A stretch of 64,000 nt of DNA from Lotus japonicus (lineage: Eukaryota > Streptophyta > Magnoliopsida > Fabales > Fabaceae), in NCBI RefSeq assembly GCF_012489685.1, contig NC_080045.1:53271815-53335814 (forward strand). The letters are read 5' to 3'. Below the pieces are notes generated by a model. It was not told where the DNA came from. It saw only the letters and a program-made list of their open reading frames with translations, and searched no databases. The translations under genes were made by a program, and so were the position numbers. Within the stretch, counting starts at the first letter, position 1; each line of letters opens with the position of its first letter. Of the stretch, positions 20,987 through 32,245 are shown in pieces.

Positions 20987-21683
20987 AAGTATAAAATTGT
21001 TTTACACAATTAACCAACAGATTTTAAGATATGAAAAAATTGATTTTTTATTTAATTTAATTAATTAGTGTGATATATTATTAAAATGTGATTGATTGAT
21101 AGTGTAAGAGAAAATTTTAGAAACAAAAATAGCAAGAATGTTAAAATATGTGAGTATAAAAACTTAATACAATTAATCTATTCACCAAACGACTTTTCAT
21201 TTATATCCGTTTTTGTATTAATTACTCTTGTAAATTTGTGTCCTTTCACTTCAAATTTAATGAGCTGAATATAAATTTTAATCAATAATTAATAATAAAG
21301 TATTAAAATAAGTGTTGCTAACATGTTTCAAACCAATATAGTATTACTCTTGTAAACAGAGAACTTTTTCAATAAATTGTTTAAATTATTCAAGAAAGCT
21401 TAGTTGTTGGGTGGATGTAGTTTGATTTCGAGAAGCAATCACATAAATGATTGTCATAATACATGTGTCATATTCACAATAATTTGCAATAGGTATGTAG
21501 GCGACTTGTGCCCACTAGAAGATAAATTTTATAAAGGGAATATGGAGGATGCATGCGCCTTCGTGAAGTGTCATATCTGAAAGTTGGTCAAGTGCCAAGT
21601 GGTCATTGTCGATGTCCCAACCCACCAGCCTATCAAGTAAAATCCTAGTGGGCTTATAAAAAAAAGTAAATCCTAGTGCATTA

Positions 21684-22075
21684 GAGCATCTCCAATGGTA
21701 GAAACTTATTTTGGGACTTAACTCAATTTTTGTGGGTCTAAATTGCCACATAGGATTTAAGACACTCATAAGGTCTTCATGCACATTTCACTCTAGTGGG
21801 TGAGATCTTATTTTACTTTTGACTGGTTTCACAGTACCCAATATATTTATATTATTTTTTTCCCTCCCTAATTTTTACTTTGGTTATGGTATTATTGGAA
21901 AGAGAAAAAAATATTATTTTATTTAATATCCCACATTTGATAGTACCTGAGCTAAGACACAGATCTTAGCTTTTGCTAAGATCTCATGCCATGTAAGATA
22001 GCTTCAATGGTGGGATCTAATAAGATCTGAATCTTATTTTAAGGTCTTAAAATAAGGACTCTATTGGAGATGCTC
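21684..22075. mobile_element. Tourist-like (PIF/Harbinger) MITE with TTA TSD
   Basis: GAGCATCTCCAATGG at the left and ATTGGAGATGCTC at the right are inverted termini. TTA (21681-21683 and 22076-22078) is the 3-bp TSD typical of PIF/Harbinger. Copy A shows the empty GCATTAGTTTTC site. Confidence 0.85.
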
Positions 22076-22602
22076 TTAGTTTTCTTACCACACCCTTTTA
22101 GATATTATTTTTTATAGACTAATTTAATGTTAGCTATTAATAATGTTTCTTAAAAAAATAGTTTTTTTATCATGTTTGAACTCTAGTTCTAACTTGAGAG
22201 CCGTTCACCCTCATTCCTCAAACTCTTTTATCTTATAACTTTTATTACTTGAGTTAACAGTCGAAGACCTTTAGATATTCATATTATCTCATCTACACTT
22301 TTAATTTGTGAAACGTATAATTTGTGTTTCATACTTATAAGAAGTGTGGGTTGTCATTAGAACTCACACACGATAAATTTGGGTGACAAAATATATAAGT
22401 CGTGACTTTAGAATCAATTCACGAACAATATGTTCGGTCAAAAGAGAGAATGAGAGAAGTGAGAAGAAGATGAATAGAGAAAAATGTGAGAAGTATCATA
22501 ATTTTGATAGGTTGTTTGATATGTTGTAAATAAAAAAGAAATCGAATAGAAAAAATAGGGTAAATAGGATCGGAGAAATAAATTTACTTTTTATACTGAA
22601 TA

Positions 22603-22906
22603 CTCCCTCCGGTCCTATTTATAAGCAACAAAAAAAAAATTCACATAGTTTAAGAAATGTAGTTAAACTAGATAAAATGCATTAAATTTGTCTTAAATTA
22701 AAATGAACTTCCAAAATTACCCTTTGTTATTAGTGTTGGAAAGTGGAAAAGAGAGAGAATAATTAATGAGACACATTTTACAAGTTAGAATTAATAAGGG
22801 CATCATTGGAAAAAATTATTAATATAGCTCAAACTTTCATTTGGTTCTTATAAAAAGGACCAAAATTTTTCTTCTCTTTCATGCTTATAAATAGGACCGG
22901 AGGGAG
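22603..22906. mobile_element. Stowaway-like (Tc1/mariner) MITE with TA TSD
   Basis: CTCCCTCCGGTCCTATTTAT and its inverse ATAAATAGGACCGGAGGGAG bound 304 bp, flanked by TA. These are canonical plant Stowaway termini. It is absent from copy A near 11272. Confidence 0.93.
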
Positions 22907-23820
22907 TATAATTTTAATATACAATTACTTTTTGTGGCGGTTTGGCAATCACTTTCTCGGGGTACGGTTGTGGCCCCGCCACAAATAGTGTAAAAAAAAT
23001 GTTGTCAGCTTCCATCTCTTCGTAATTTTTTGTGCCCACTAGGGTGGGGAATTATCAAACTGGTCCACCCATGGACCAGTCTTTTTCACCGTGGATATAT
23101 ATTATTTTATTCCTGTGGTCCAGATTTGCAACCGTTCACGTGCCTTACAGGTTATCTCCATGTTTGTGAGATTATTTTCCAAAATTGCAAAGAAACCCCC
23201 CAAAGGAAATAACCCTTGTTTCTCTCTATGATGCACGTGATGTCACATGATGGCACGTGTAGATGAAACCACCCACCACCGCACCACCGCATCTGATCTC
23301 CATTTCTCCATTTCTGTTCACGATTTGTCTGCATGTCATCTCATCTCCATTTCAGTTATGAAACGCTACTAAAGCGGATTCGACGAAATTGGTCCATTTT
23401 GTTGATTTACAACAGTGCTTCATAGATGGCAACGGCGGCACAATGGAGACGTATGAGAAGCATGACAAACCCGACCCAACCTTGATGGTGGTATTTTAGA
23501 ATGGGTGCACGACGATGAGGGTGCATATCGGGTTTAATCCTTAAACCCGACCCAACCTGTAAGACCCATTCCAGGATTTCTTTTATTATGAATTGGGAAT
23601 GGGCCAGCTCCAGGCCCAATGGCCGGCCCCCATGTCCATGACGAAGAAAATTTTGGTTTAAAGAAATTTAGTTATTTCCGTTCAAAAAAAAAGAATTTTA
23701 GTTATTTAGGTGTATTATATTTACCTTATATTTGTTATTGACCAAAAAAAAGGTATATTATATTTGTTTAAATAAGGGATATTATTATTTAAATAATATA
23801 ATACAAGATTAAGGTTGAAA

Positions 23821-26250
23821 CAATCACTTTATCTACTTCTCTTAGGTTATTCCTAACTGGAGTTTCGTTCAAAGAATCAATTAACCTACTTCTCGTAGGT
23901 TACTCCTGACTGGACTGTCACTTGTTTCGTTCAAAGAATCACTTAACCTTCTTCTCTTAGGTTATTCCGAACTTAACCTTTAATTGGTTTAAGTCAAAGA
24001 ATCACTTAACCTACTTCTCTTAGGTTATTCCGACCTGGACTGTCACTTATTTAATTCAAAGAATCACTTAATCTACTTCTCTTAGGTTACTCTTGACTGG
24101 ACTGTCACTTGTTTCGTTCAAAGAATCACTTAACTTACTTCTCTTAGGTTACTCCTGACTGGACTGTCACTTGTTTCGTTCAAAGAATCACTTAACCTTC
24201 TTCTCTTAGGTTATTCCGAACTTAACCTTTAATTGGTTTAATTCAAAGAATCACTTAATCTACTTCTGATAGGTTATTCCGACCTGGACTGTCACTTATT
24301 TAATTCAAAGAATCACTTAATCTACTTCTCTTAGGTTACTCTTGACTGGACTGTCACTTGTTTCGTTCAAAGAATCACTTAACTTACTTCTCTTAGGTTA
24401 CTCTTGACTGGACTGTCACTTGTTTCGTTCAAAGAATCACTTAACCTTCTTCTCTTAGGTTATTCCGAACTTAACTGTCAATGGTTTAATTCAAAGAATC
24501 ACTTAATCTACTTCTCTTAGGTTACTCCTGACTGGACTGTGACTTGTTTCGTTCAAAGAATCACTTAACCTTCTTCTCTTAGGTTATTCCGAACTTAACT
24601 GTCTATGGTTTAATTCCAAGAATCACTTAACTTACTTCTCTTAGGTTACTCCGGACTGGACTGTCACTTGTTTCGTTCAAAGAATCACTTAACCTTCTTC
24701 TGTTAGGTTATTCCGAACTTAACCTTTAATTGGTTTAAGTCAAAGAATCACTTAACCTACTTCTCTTAGGTTATTCCGAAATGTACTGTGACTTATTTAT
24801 TTCAAAGAATCACTTAATCTACTTCTCTTAGGTTACTCCTGACTGGACTGTCACTTGTTTCGTTCAAAGAATCACCTAACCTTCTTCTCTTAGGTTATTC
24901 CGAACTTAACCTTTAATTGGTTTAAGTCAAAGAATCACTTAATCTACTTCTCTTAGGTTATTCCGAACTGGACTGTCACTTATTTAATTCGAAGAATCAC
25001 TTAATCTACTTCTCTTAGGTTACTCTTGACTGGACTGTCACTTGTTTCGTTCAAAGAATCACTTAATCTACTTCTCTTAGGTTACTCTGACTGGACTGTC
25101 ACTTGTTTCGTTCAAAGAATCACTTAATCTACTTCTCTTAGGTTATTCCGAACTGGACTGTCACTTATTTAATTCAAAGAATCACTTAATCTACTTCTCT
25201 TAGGTTACTCCTGACTGGACTGTCACTTGTTTCGTTCAAAGAATCACTTAACCTTCTTCTCTTAGGTTATTCCGAACTTAACTGTCTATGGTATAATTCC
25301 AAGAATCACTTAACTTACTTCTCTTAGGTTACTCCGGACTGGACTGTCACTTGTTTCGTTCAAAGAATCACTTAACCTTCTTCTGTTAGGTTATTCGGAA
25401 CTTAACCTTTAATTGGTTTGAGTCAAAGAATCACTTAACCTACTTCTCTTAGGTTATTCCGAAATGTACTGTGACTTATTTATTTCAAAGAATCACTTAA
25501 TCTACTTCTCTTAGGTTACCCATGACTGGACTGTCACTTGTTTCGTTCAAAGAATCACTTAATCTACTTCTCTTAGGTTACTCCTGACTGGACTGTCACT
25601 TGTTTCGTTCAAAGAATCACTTAACCTTCTTCTCTTAGGTTATTCCGAACTTAACCTTTAATTGGTTTAAGTCAAAGAATCACTTAATCTACTTCTCTTA
25701 GGTTATTCCGAACTGGACTGTCACTTATTTAATTCAAAGAATCACTTAATCTACTTCTCTTAGGTTACTCCTGACTGGACTGTCACTTGTTTCGTTCAAA
25801 GAATCACTTAATCTACTTCTCTTAGGTTACTCTGACTGGACTGTCACTTGTTTCGTTCAAAGAATCACTTAACCTTCTTCTCTTAGGTTATTCCGAACTG
25901 GACTGTCTATGGTTTTATTCCAAGAATCACTTAACTTACTTCTCTTAGGTTACTCCTGACTTGACTGTCACTTGTTTCGTTCAAATAATCACTTAACCTT
26001 CTTCTCTTAGGTTATTCTGAACTTAACAGTCACTTATTTAATTCAAAGAATCACTTAACTTACTTCTCTTAGGTTACTCCTGACTGAACTGTCACTTGTT
26101 TCGTTCAAAGAATCACTTAACCTTCTTCTCTTAGGTTACTCTGACTGGACTATCATATGTTTCGTTCAAATAATCACTTGATCGAGCTTCTGTTATCTTA
26201 TTCCTAATTAAAATGTGACTTGTTTCATTCAAATAATCACTTAACACACT
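23821..26250 (+). repeat. 62-bp minisatellite, about 39 copies, with higher-order structure
   Basis: The unit contains CAAAGAATCACTTAA, CTTCTCTTAGGTTA and GACTGGACTGTCACTTG. Three main variants alternate: one ending CTTGTTTCGTT, one with CTTTAATTGGTTTAAGT and one ending CTTATTTAATT. Blocks recur at a longer period: rare variants at 24601 and 24781 reappear 683 bp later (25284 and 25464), which is 11 units. The array lies between the left TIR and the first gene of the MULE. Confidence 0.95.
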
Positions 26251-26732
26251 TCCTTTGGGTTATAATCACTTAATTTAATTTATTAATTTCAATTTGATAT
26301 ACCTACTTAATTTAATTTTTGGGCTTTCCCACCACCGAAATTACCTTCACATGAATTCGGCAATGAATTCAACCTTTTTCCCTCCCAAACGCGTCCCCAA
26401 GGCTTCTAAAGGAAGGAACGTGAACTGGTTGATGGGACAAGTCGCTGGGTTTCTGAAAAAGTAGAAGATTCCCTGCCATACACAAGGACTAGGCACGTGA
26501 AGCTTGAATGTTTTTCCAATTAGCTATTATTTCCATGACAGTGGGTCGGTGGGTCCATTAAAGTCTAATTACCCGTTTCAACCAATATGACCTTGGGTGA
26601 CCTGGACATGAGATTCTGTTCTCCCAGAACTCATGTGAACTACTTCCATTTCTTGGGTTTCTATTCATCATCCCTATACCTTTAACTGGACTGTCACCTC
26701 CTCTCTTTCATTTTTCTCCTCCAAGACAAACG

Positions 26733-27593
26733 ATGACTGGCAAAGGACACAAGTATTATGTTGTATTTCGTGGGAGAAACCCTGGCATTTACAACTCTTG
26801 GGAAGAATGTAGCTCAAAAGTCCTACACTTCAAAAACAACAAGCATGAAAGGTATGCAACACTACAACAAGCTCAGAAGGCACTGAATGATTATTTTGCA
26901 AGTTCCGGTGAAACGGTTAGCGAACCTCAAGTGTGTCAAGGACATAGTCAGAGCTCAGGCCATGTGCACGTGGAGTGCAGCAGTAGCTACCCCTTGGGGC
27001 CATCTTCACCGGTGCACACAGGCTTCAAACTGAGTTACGTACCCTCATTTGTATCATTTACCTGGTTTATTAGCATGTTTCAATTATTCAGATTTTGTTT
27101 AACTAACGTACCACTATATTATATTTGTCTAGATGATGAAATGAATCCTGAATCCATGCATGGACCTTCACAAACCATCAAGGGTGATGAAGTTGTCCTA
27201 CAGTTCAGCATGAAACAATTGTTAAGCGAGGCTTGCAAGTTACTGGGAATGGATGCACCTGAGTATTATCCATACCCACCGAAGATGTTCAACGGATGTT
27301 CTCACCATAGCTACATGTGTTACGTGCGGTCTCCGAAAATTGATGGAACACCGGTTGAAGTAGGCCCTTATGAGATATCACCTGACTTAGCAATGGAACA
27401 AGTCTCACTCAAGTGGCTACAAAGGTTGGAAAGTTCCAATAATTTACGTATTTTGGACTACAATCATCACAAAGTTGAGGTGAAGAATCAAAGAATTCAA
27501 TGCCTAGAGGTTGAGAACTTTGATTTGGTCATGGAAAATTCCAGTCTCAGGCAACAAAATTTGGACCTCAGGGGTATGTTGCAGCACACTTGA
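26733..27593 (+). CDS. RNase H1-type hybrid-binding domain (viroplasmin-like) protein of the MULE
   Basis: Residues about 7-55 (KYYVVFRGRNPGIYNSW followed by EEC...ERYATLQQAQKAL) are a clear RNase H1 N-terminal / Cauli_VI (PF01693) domain, which in RNase H1 binds RNA-DNA hybrids. No RNase H catalytic domain follows. An in-frame intron is likely at 27034-27132 (GA|GTTACG to TCTAG), removing a hydrophobic stretch; exons would be 26733-27033 and 27133 onward. The second half has a possible dsRBD-like segment (YMCYVRSPKIDG...EQVSLKWLQRL; weak inference) and a leucine-rich coiled coil (IQCLEVENFDLVMENSSLRQ). A strong donor, GG|GTATGT, sits at 27573/27574 just before the stop, so the transcript may continue into the ULP-like exons downstream. 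It lies inside the MULE, in the same orientation as the ULP gene and opposite to the transposase. Confidence 0.75.
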   Translation: MTGKGHKYYVVFRGRNPGIYNSWEECSSKVLHFKNNKHERYATLQQAQKALNDYFASSGETVSEPQVCQGHSQSSGHVHVECSSSYPLGPSSPVHTGFKLSYVPSFVSFTWFISMFQLFRFCLTNVPLYYICLDDEMNPESMHGPSQTIKGDEVVLQFSMKQLLSEACKLLGMDAPEYYPYPPKMFNGCSHHSYMCYVRSPKIDGTPVEVGPYEISPDLAMEQVSLKWLQRLESSNNLRILDYNHHKVEVKNQRIQCLEVENFDLVMENSSLRQQNLDLRGMLQHT

Positions 27594-28113
27594 TGCTTAA
27601 CCAGTTCCAAAAGCAGGAACAGTTATAACTCAAACCACCCTTGTAATGTAGTTTGAATGTTGAGGTGCTTGTGACACTAATGCGTGACTTGATGTGGTAT
27701 TATGGATGAATATCCATGGGACTATTCACATGTAATATGTAATATCTTATATTTTGGCTCCTTAATTTTCCATTATGGCTCCATTAGGTATGTTGGCTGA
27801 GATGAAATTATGTTGACTGGTCAAAGCAACTTCCCTATTATGCTGACTGGGTAGTGAATTTTGGTGTAGTTGACTATTAATCTAGTGTATGCTGGAAGTT
27901 ATATTTTGGTTAAATCAATTCTCCATGTCACAAGATTAGATGATGTTATTATATGTTTCTGTCATATCAAACACTGACGGGTTAGGCTGTATAGCATCAT
28001 TAAGATGTTTATTTCATGGCCAGGTATGAAACAGTTCAGTAAGGTCGTTTTTTAGCATTGTTTCTGACCCATTAAAAATCACCAAACCACTAACCGGTTT
28101 TTGGTTTGCAGAG

Positions 28114-31025
28114 GTGAGCAACAGGGGAACGAGCGAATGAAAGATGATATGGACGTTGACGCAGGAGAAGCTGAAAGGAGGACTGCAGACGTTGAAACAG
28201 AGGATGAAATAGAGCATGAAGCACAGGCAGAAATGCATGAGCTGAGGGACATGGTTGTCACCCTTTCTATCTCTACGTATTTTGTTTCCTAAACTGTACT
28301 TCTGAACACTCTTTGGCACTAAATACACTTTCCTTATCTCCATTTTGTACACAGCTTAATCAAGTGGGAAGAAGGGATTTCCTTGAGGGATTATTCACAT
28401 TACTGAAGGCCTTGAATAGCCTCATTGGTTACATGAAGGTAAGCTTGAATGTTTTATTTACTGATATATGCTCTATGAAGTGTGAGTGTATAATTTTTAT
28501 GAAGCCCTTCACCTTTGTGTTCACTAATTTTGTGAACAAAGATTTCTGATACTAACCTCACAAAGAAGTGTCAGTTTTTTGTTTTATTTACTGATATATG
28601 GTATATGAAGTGTGAGTGTATAATTTTTATGAAGCCCTCCACAATCACTTAACCTATTTTTGTGAACAGGTATTTCTGATTGTAACCTCACAAAGAAGTG
28701 TCAATTTTTTGTTTTATTTACTGATATATGGTTTATGAGGTGTGACTGTATAATTTTTATGAAGCACTCCACCCCTGTGTACACTATTTTTTTAACAAAG
28801 ATTTGAACATGTGTGACTGTATAATTTTTATGATGCACTCCACCCCTGTGTACACTATTTTTTTAACAAAGATTTGAACAAGTGTCACTGTATAATTTTT
28901 ATGAAGCACTCCACCCTTGTGATCAATATGTTTCCTTTATCCTGTACATCTCGAGTTTGTATTTTGGTTCAATCAAAGTATTGAAGCCAATATCTTGTGA
29001 TTGTTTTCAATAGGCCATGAATAGGCATGTGGGCAACAACACAAAGCTTCTAGAAAGGCTGGATTCAAAATTAACGATGTTGGTTGAAAGGAAGACGGTG
29101 GAGACAAAGGAAAGTAAGGCTTCACCAAACATATATCAAGGAAGCTCCTCCCACCATGCAAGTGCTGCTGTTTATGATGCTGACACCCCAACTGCCCCTT
29201 TGCCTCCCAGACAAGTGTCATCTAAAAGGTTGGCGACGGACCCAAAAACCTTAGATGAGGTCAAGAAAACGTTAGACATGTGTGTTGACCTCACGTTATC
29301 GGATGAAGATGTACCCTATCTAAAAAAGGGACCAGTTGAGGGTCCTGATGTTGACAATGGAGCTGCAAAAGAAGCGTCTATCAAACCCAACAAAATTGCA
29401 AACAAAACCAGGAAGAAACGGATTGTTTCAAGGGGGAAAGACTTGCTTAAAGGTCTGGATGTTCAATTTGATGTTTCAGATTCAGACTCTGATGATTGTA
29501 TCATAATTGAATCATCGACACAATCAAAATTGATGACACCTGGGGTTAATGTATCTACGTCCAAACAGTTTCCTATAGAAGACAATACTCAGGTAATAAA
29601 GTTTGCTTTAGTACTTCATTTGTATAGGCATCATGCCATACAGTGTGTGTTTACTCTTTCCTCATTTCATTTATAATAAAATTTTTGTGCTGCCCTCTCA
29701 AATTGCAGGACAAAGGAAAAAATGTCGCAACTGATTTTACACCAACCCGTAGACCAAGAAAGATGGCTAGGCCATTCAAGCCACCGGTAACCAAGAAATC
29801 CTCAAAGAAAGTTGGTCACATTCTGCCAAAGGGAATGGCCTCCAAATTTCGCCCAACCCCTGAGATGGCGTTAACAACTGATGATCTCCGTTTATGCGCC
29901 TATGTATTTCAGATACATGGTGACCCAAGGTATGGTGTTTTTACAAATACCAACCACTAAGTGCAACTAACTTTGAACTTTTAATTCATACTCATCCCAG
30001 AACTAACCAAAATTCGCATGCAGGGAGGAGTTGTTCAAAATGGGGTCGTCAATTGGGACAAGAGAAAGTTTACTCATCCGGAACAACACCTAACACAAAT
30101 TTCCATACAGGAGGCTATTTTGAAGGGCAAGATGTCGGAAGAACTGCTTCCTGAGTTTGCAACATATTGGATGGCACCATTTGACACTTTGAAATACGTA
30201 AGTTTTACTATTATTACTTGAACAAATTTTTGCACCAACTTCATACAGCATCCCATTGACATTATTATTGCTATAGATCTATGTTCCAGTTAGGGAGGCA
30301 AACGGCCATTGGTATTTAATGGTTGCATCTATGGAGGAGACTGTCATTTACCTAGTTGACTCATGCCTCAGTTCACAACAAACTTCAGTTAGGAAAAGAT
30401 CCTTAAGGCAAATTGTATGTACTTGTTTTCTCATTTATGATCACACATTTTTATTCTTGTCTATTAGAATTTAATGTCTGAGAGATTGTGACAGGGCAAG
30501 GTAATTGGCCGCATGATGTTTTCATCATACTACCCACAAAACTACCTCGAAGGAAACTTTGAGCTTGGTACATGGGATATTGAAGAAGCAAGATCTAGTG
30601 AGGACAACACAACAAGGTAATTGGCCCCGCAAAATATATTTATTTGCCTATGCCTATTCAACTTACCTTCATGTAACTATGTTCATTGCCCACAACATTG
30701 ATTGGTCTCCTTTCATTTTTAAGCACTCAACACTCAACCATATGCACCTTGGAGTGGCTGCAAATGGATGATGTCTTTATGTCCAACCTACTCCCTCGGG
30801 TAAGCCCATGATGAAACATCATTGGAGTCATGTTTAGTTAACTGTCCATGAACAAGTTTTAATTATTCTGGCATGTTGCATAAATGTCAATTGTAGGTGG
30901 AGGATAAACTTGTGCGTATGAAGGCTGCCATGGCAATCTTGACTGGGCCACACAATGAGCACTTTGAAATGGTACTTGGAAAAGCAAAGACCTTATGGGA
31001 GAATGAAATGTCGTTTGATGAGTAG
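28114..31025 (+). pseudogene. ULP1-like (C48) cysteine protease gene of the MULE, frame lesion
   Basis: Predicted exons: 28114-28253, 28355-28438, 29014-29592, 29709-29929, 30024-30197, 30277-30414, 30495-30616, 30724-30799 and 30897-31025, all with GT-AG introns. The early exons are acidic and coiled (MKDDMDVDAGEAERRTAD; LNQVGRRDFLEGLF), followed by a basic linker (RPRKMARPFKPP). The C-terminal part carries the ULP signature: IYVPVREANGHWYLMV (catalytic His position), VIYLVDSCL (Asp position) and WDIEEA...TLEWLQMDDVF. At the place of the usual Q...DCG catalytic cysteine the sequence reads HSTICTLEWL, so the nucleophile seems lost. In exon 30024-30197 the conserved EELFKMGSSIGTRESLL frame hits a stop, while the rest continues in another frame, so a frameshift is likely. 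ULP enzymes remove SUMO; this copy is probably inactive or truncated. Confidence 0.7.
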
Positions 31026-32245
31026 TTGGTTGCTCAGTTGGGTACCACAAAATGTTTATGAAAGTAGTTGTGCTCCCATGAAAAGTGGTATTCAATTTTT
31101 TTTTGTTGTGTAAATATATCAGGCCAACCATGCACTTAAGGTACAAAACTCTGGTTTCAGCACATGGAATGTGCTTCAAGTGTTTTGCATGTACAGTTAA
31201 TGCTTGGGATGAATCAATCATGCGTAGGACATGTATTTCTGTTTTTATTTCCATGTTTGACTTATTATGTATGGTAATGTGGTATTTGAAGCTGTCAACA
31301 TCTTAAGTTAAGATTAGTCATTGTTAAATAATTAGGCATAATGTGCACACTTCACATATCTTCCTTCAAAATGTAAATTGTAAAACAATTTTGTGAGGAA
31401 ATATTTACAATGCTCGCATGAACAGTTCAAAAATGGGCTAGAAGCAACATTGATCTAATGAGACAAAAACTAGTTTAAATCACACAGATATCTCATTTGG
31501 CTTCACTATACATTTATACTGTAATAACTGTGAGGGAATATCCAAACATTCCAGTAACTGATACAACATCTCAAAATTTCAAAATGGATACAGTTAGCTC
31601 AAAGGTTGGATAGGCATCATATCGAAATCATTCCATTCATGGACACCAATTATTAAAGTATTATACTTCACAAATGGAGAATTAAAAAATACCATATGCA
31701 GTCTAAAAAATAAAACCACATGATTTCTTATAATAATGACAGTACCAGGCAACTTTATCTGATATAATATAATGGGCATTCTAGAACAAATACTCCCATA
31801 CTAGATGTGTCATAGTAATAATATAATGGACATTCTGGAACAAATACTCCCATAGTAGATACTTGAAAGATGGGATTTAATATGACTACAACCACAGTTT
31901 GCATAACCTGATAGCATCAGACATAATGCCAATTATCTGAAAATCATTACACAATAATGCTGACAATTAAGTTTAACTACCATTACTACCACGGAATGGA
32001 AAAAACACAAATATCTGTTACAGACAATATCCACTTATATCATGTTGCATCAAACTTAGTCAATTACACCAATATCCAGTAAAAAACAAAAGGCCTTAGA
32101 ATCCCTAGGAACATCACAATTGTAACACATTCAGCCATATGCAGTTCCTGCAACAAACAATGCATTAATCAGTCAGTTCCTATGGGTAAGATTATATCAT
32201 GGGTATCATGTATGTTACATTACTAGTCAATTCATTACCTCAACT
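31026..32245. other. Non-coding interior of the 12.9-kb MULE between convergent genes
   Basis: AT-rich sequence between the 3' ends of the ULP-like gene (+) and the transposase (-). It has a local near-duplication (31767-31795 and 31825-31853, ATAATATAATGG(A/G)CATTCT). No coding region is recognised. Confidence 0.6.

Noticed and set aside
23821..26250. CRISPR-like array of regular repeats
   Set aside because: Units are contiguous with no spacers, and the setting is a plant transposon; this is a minisatellite.
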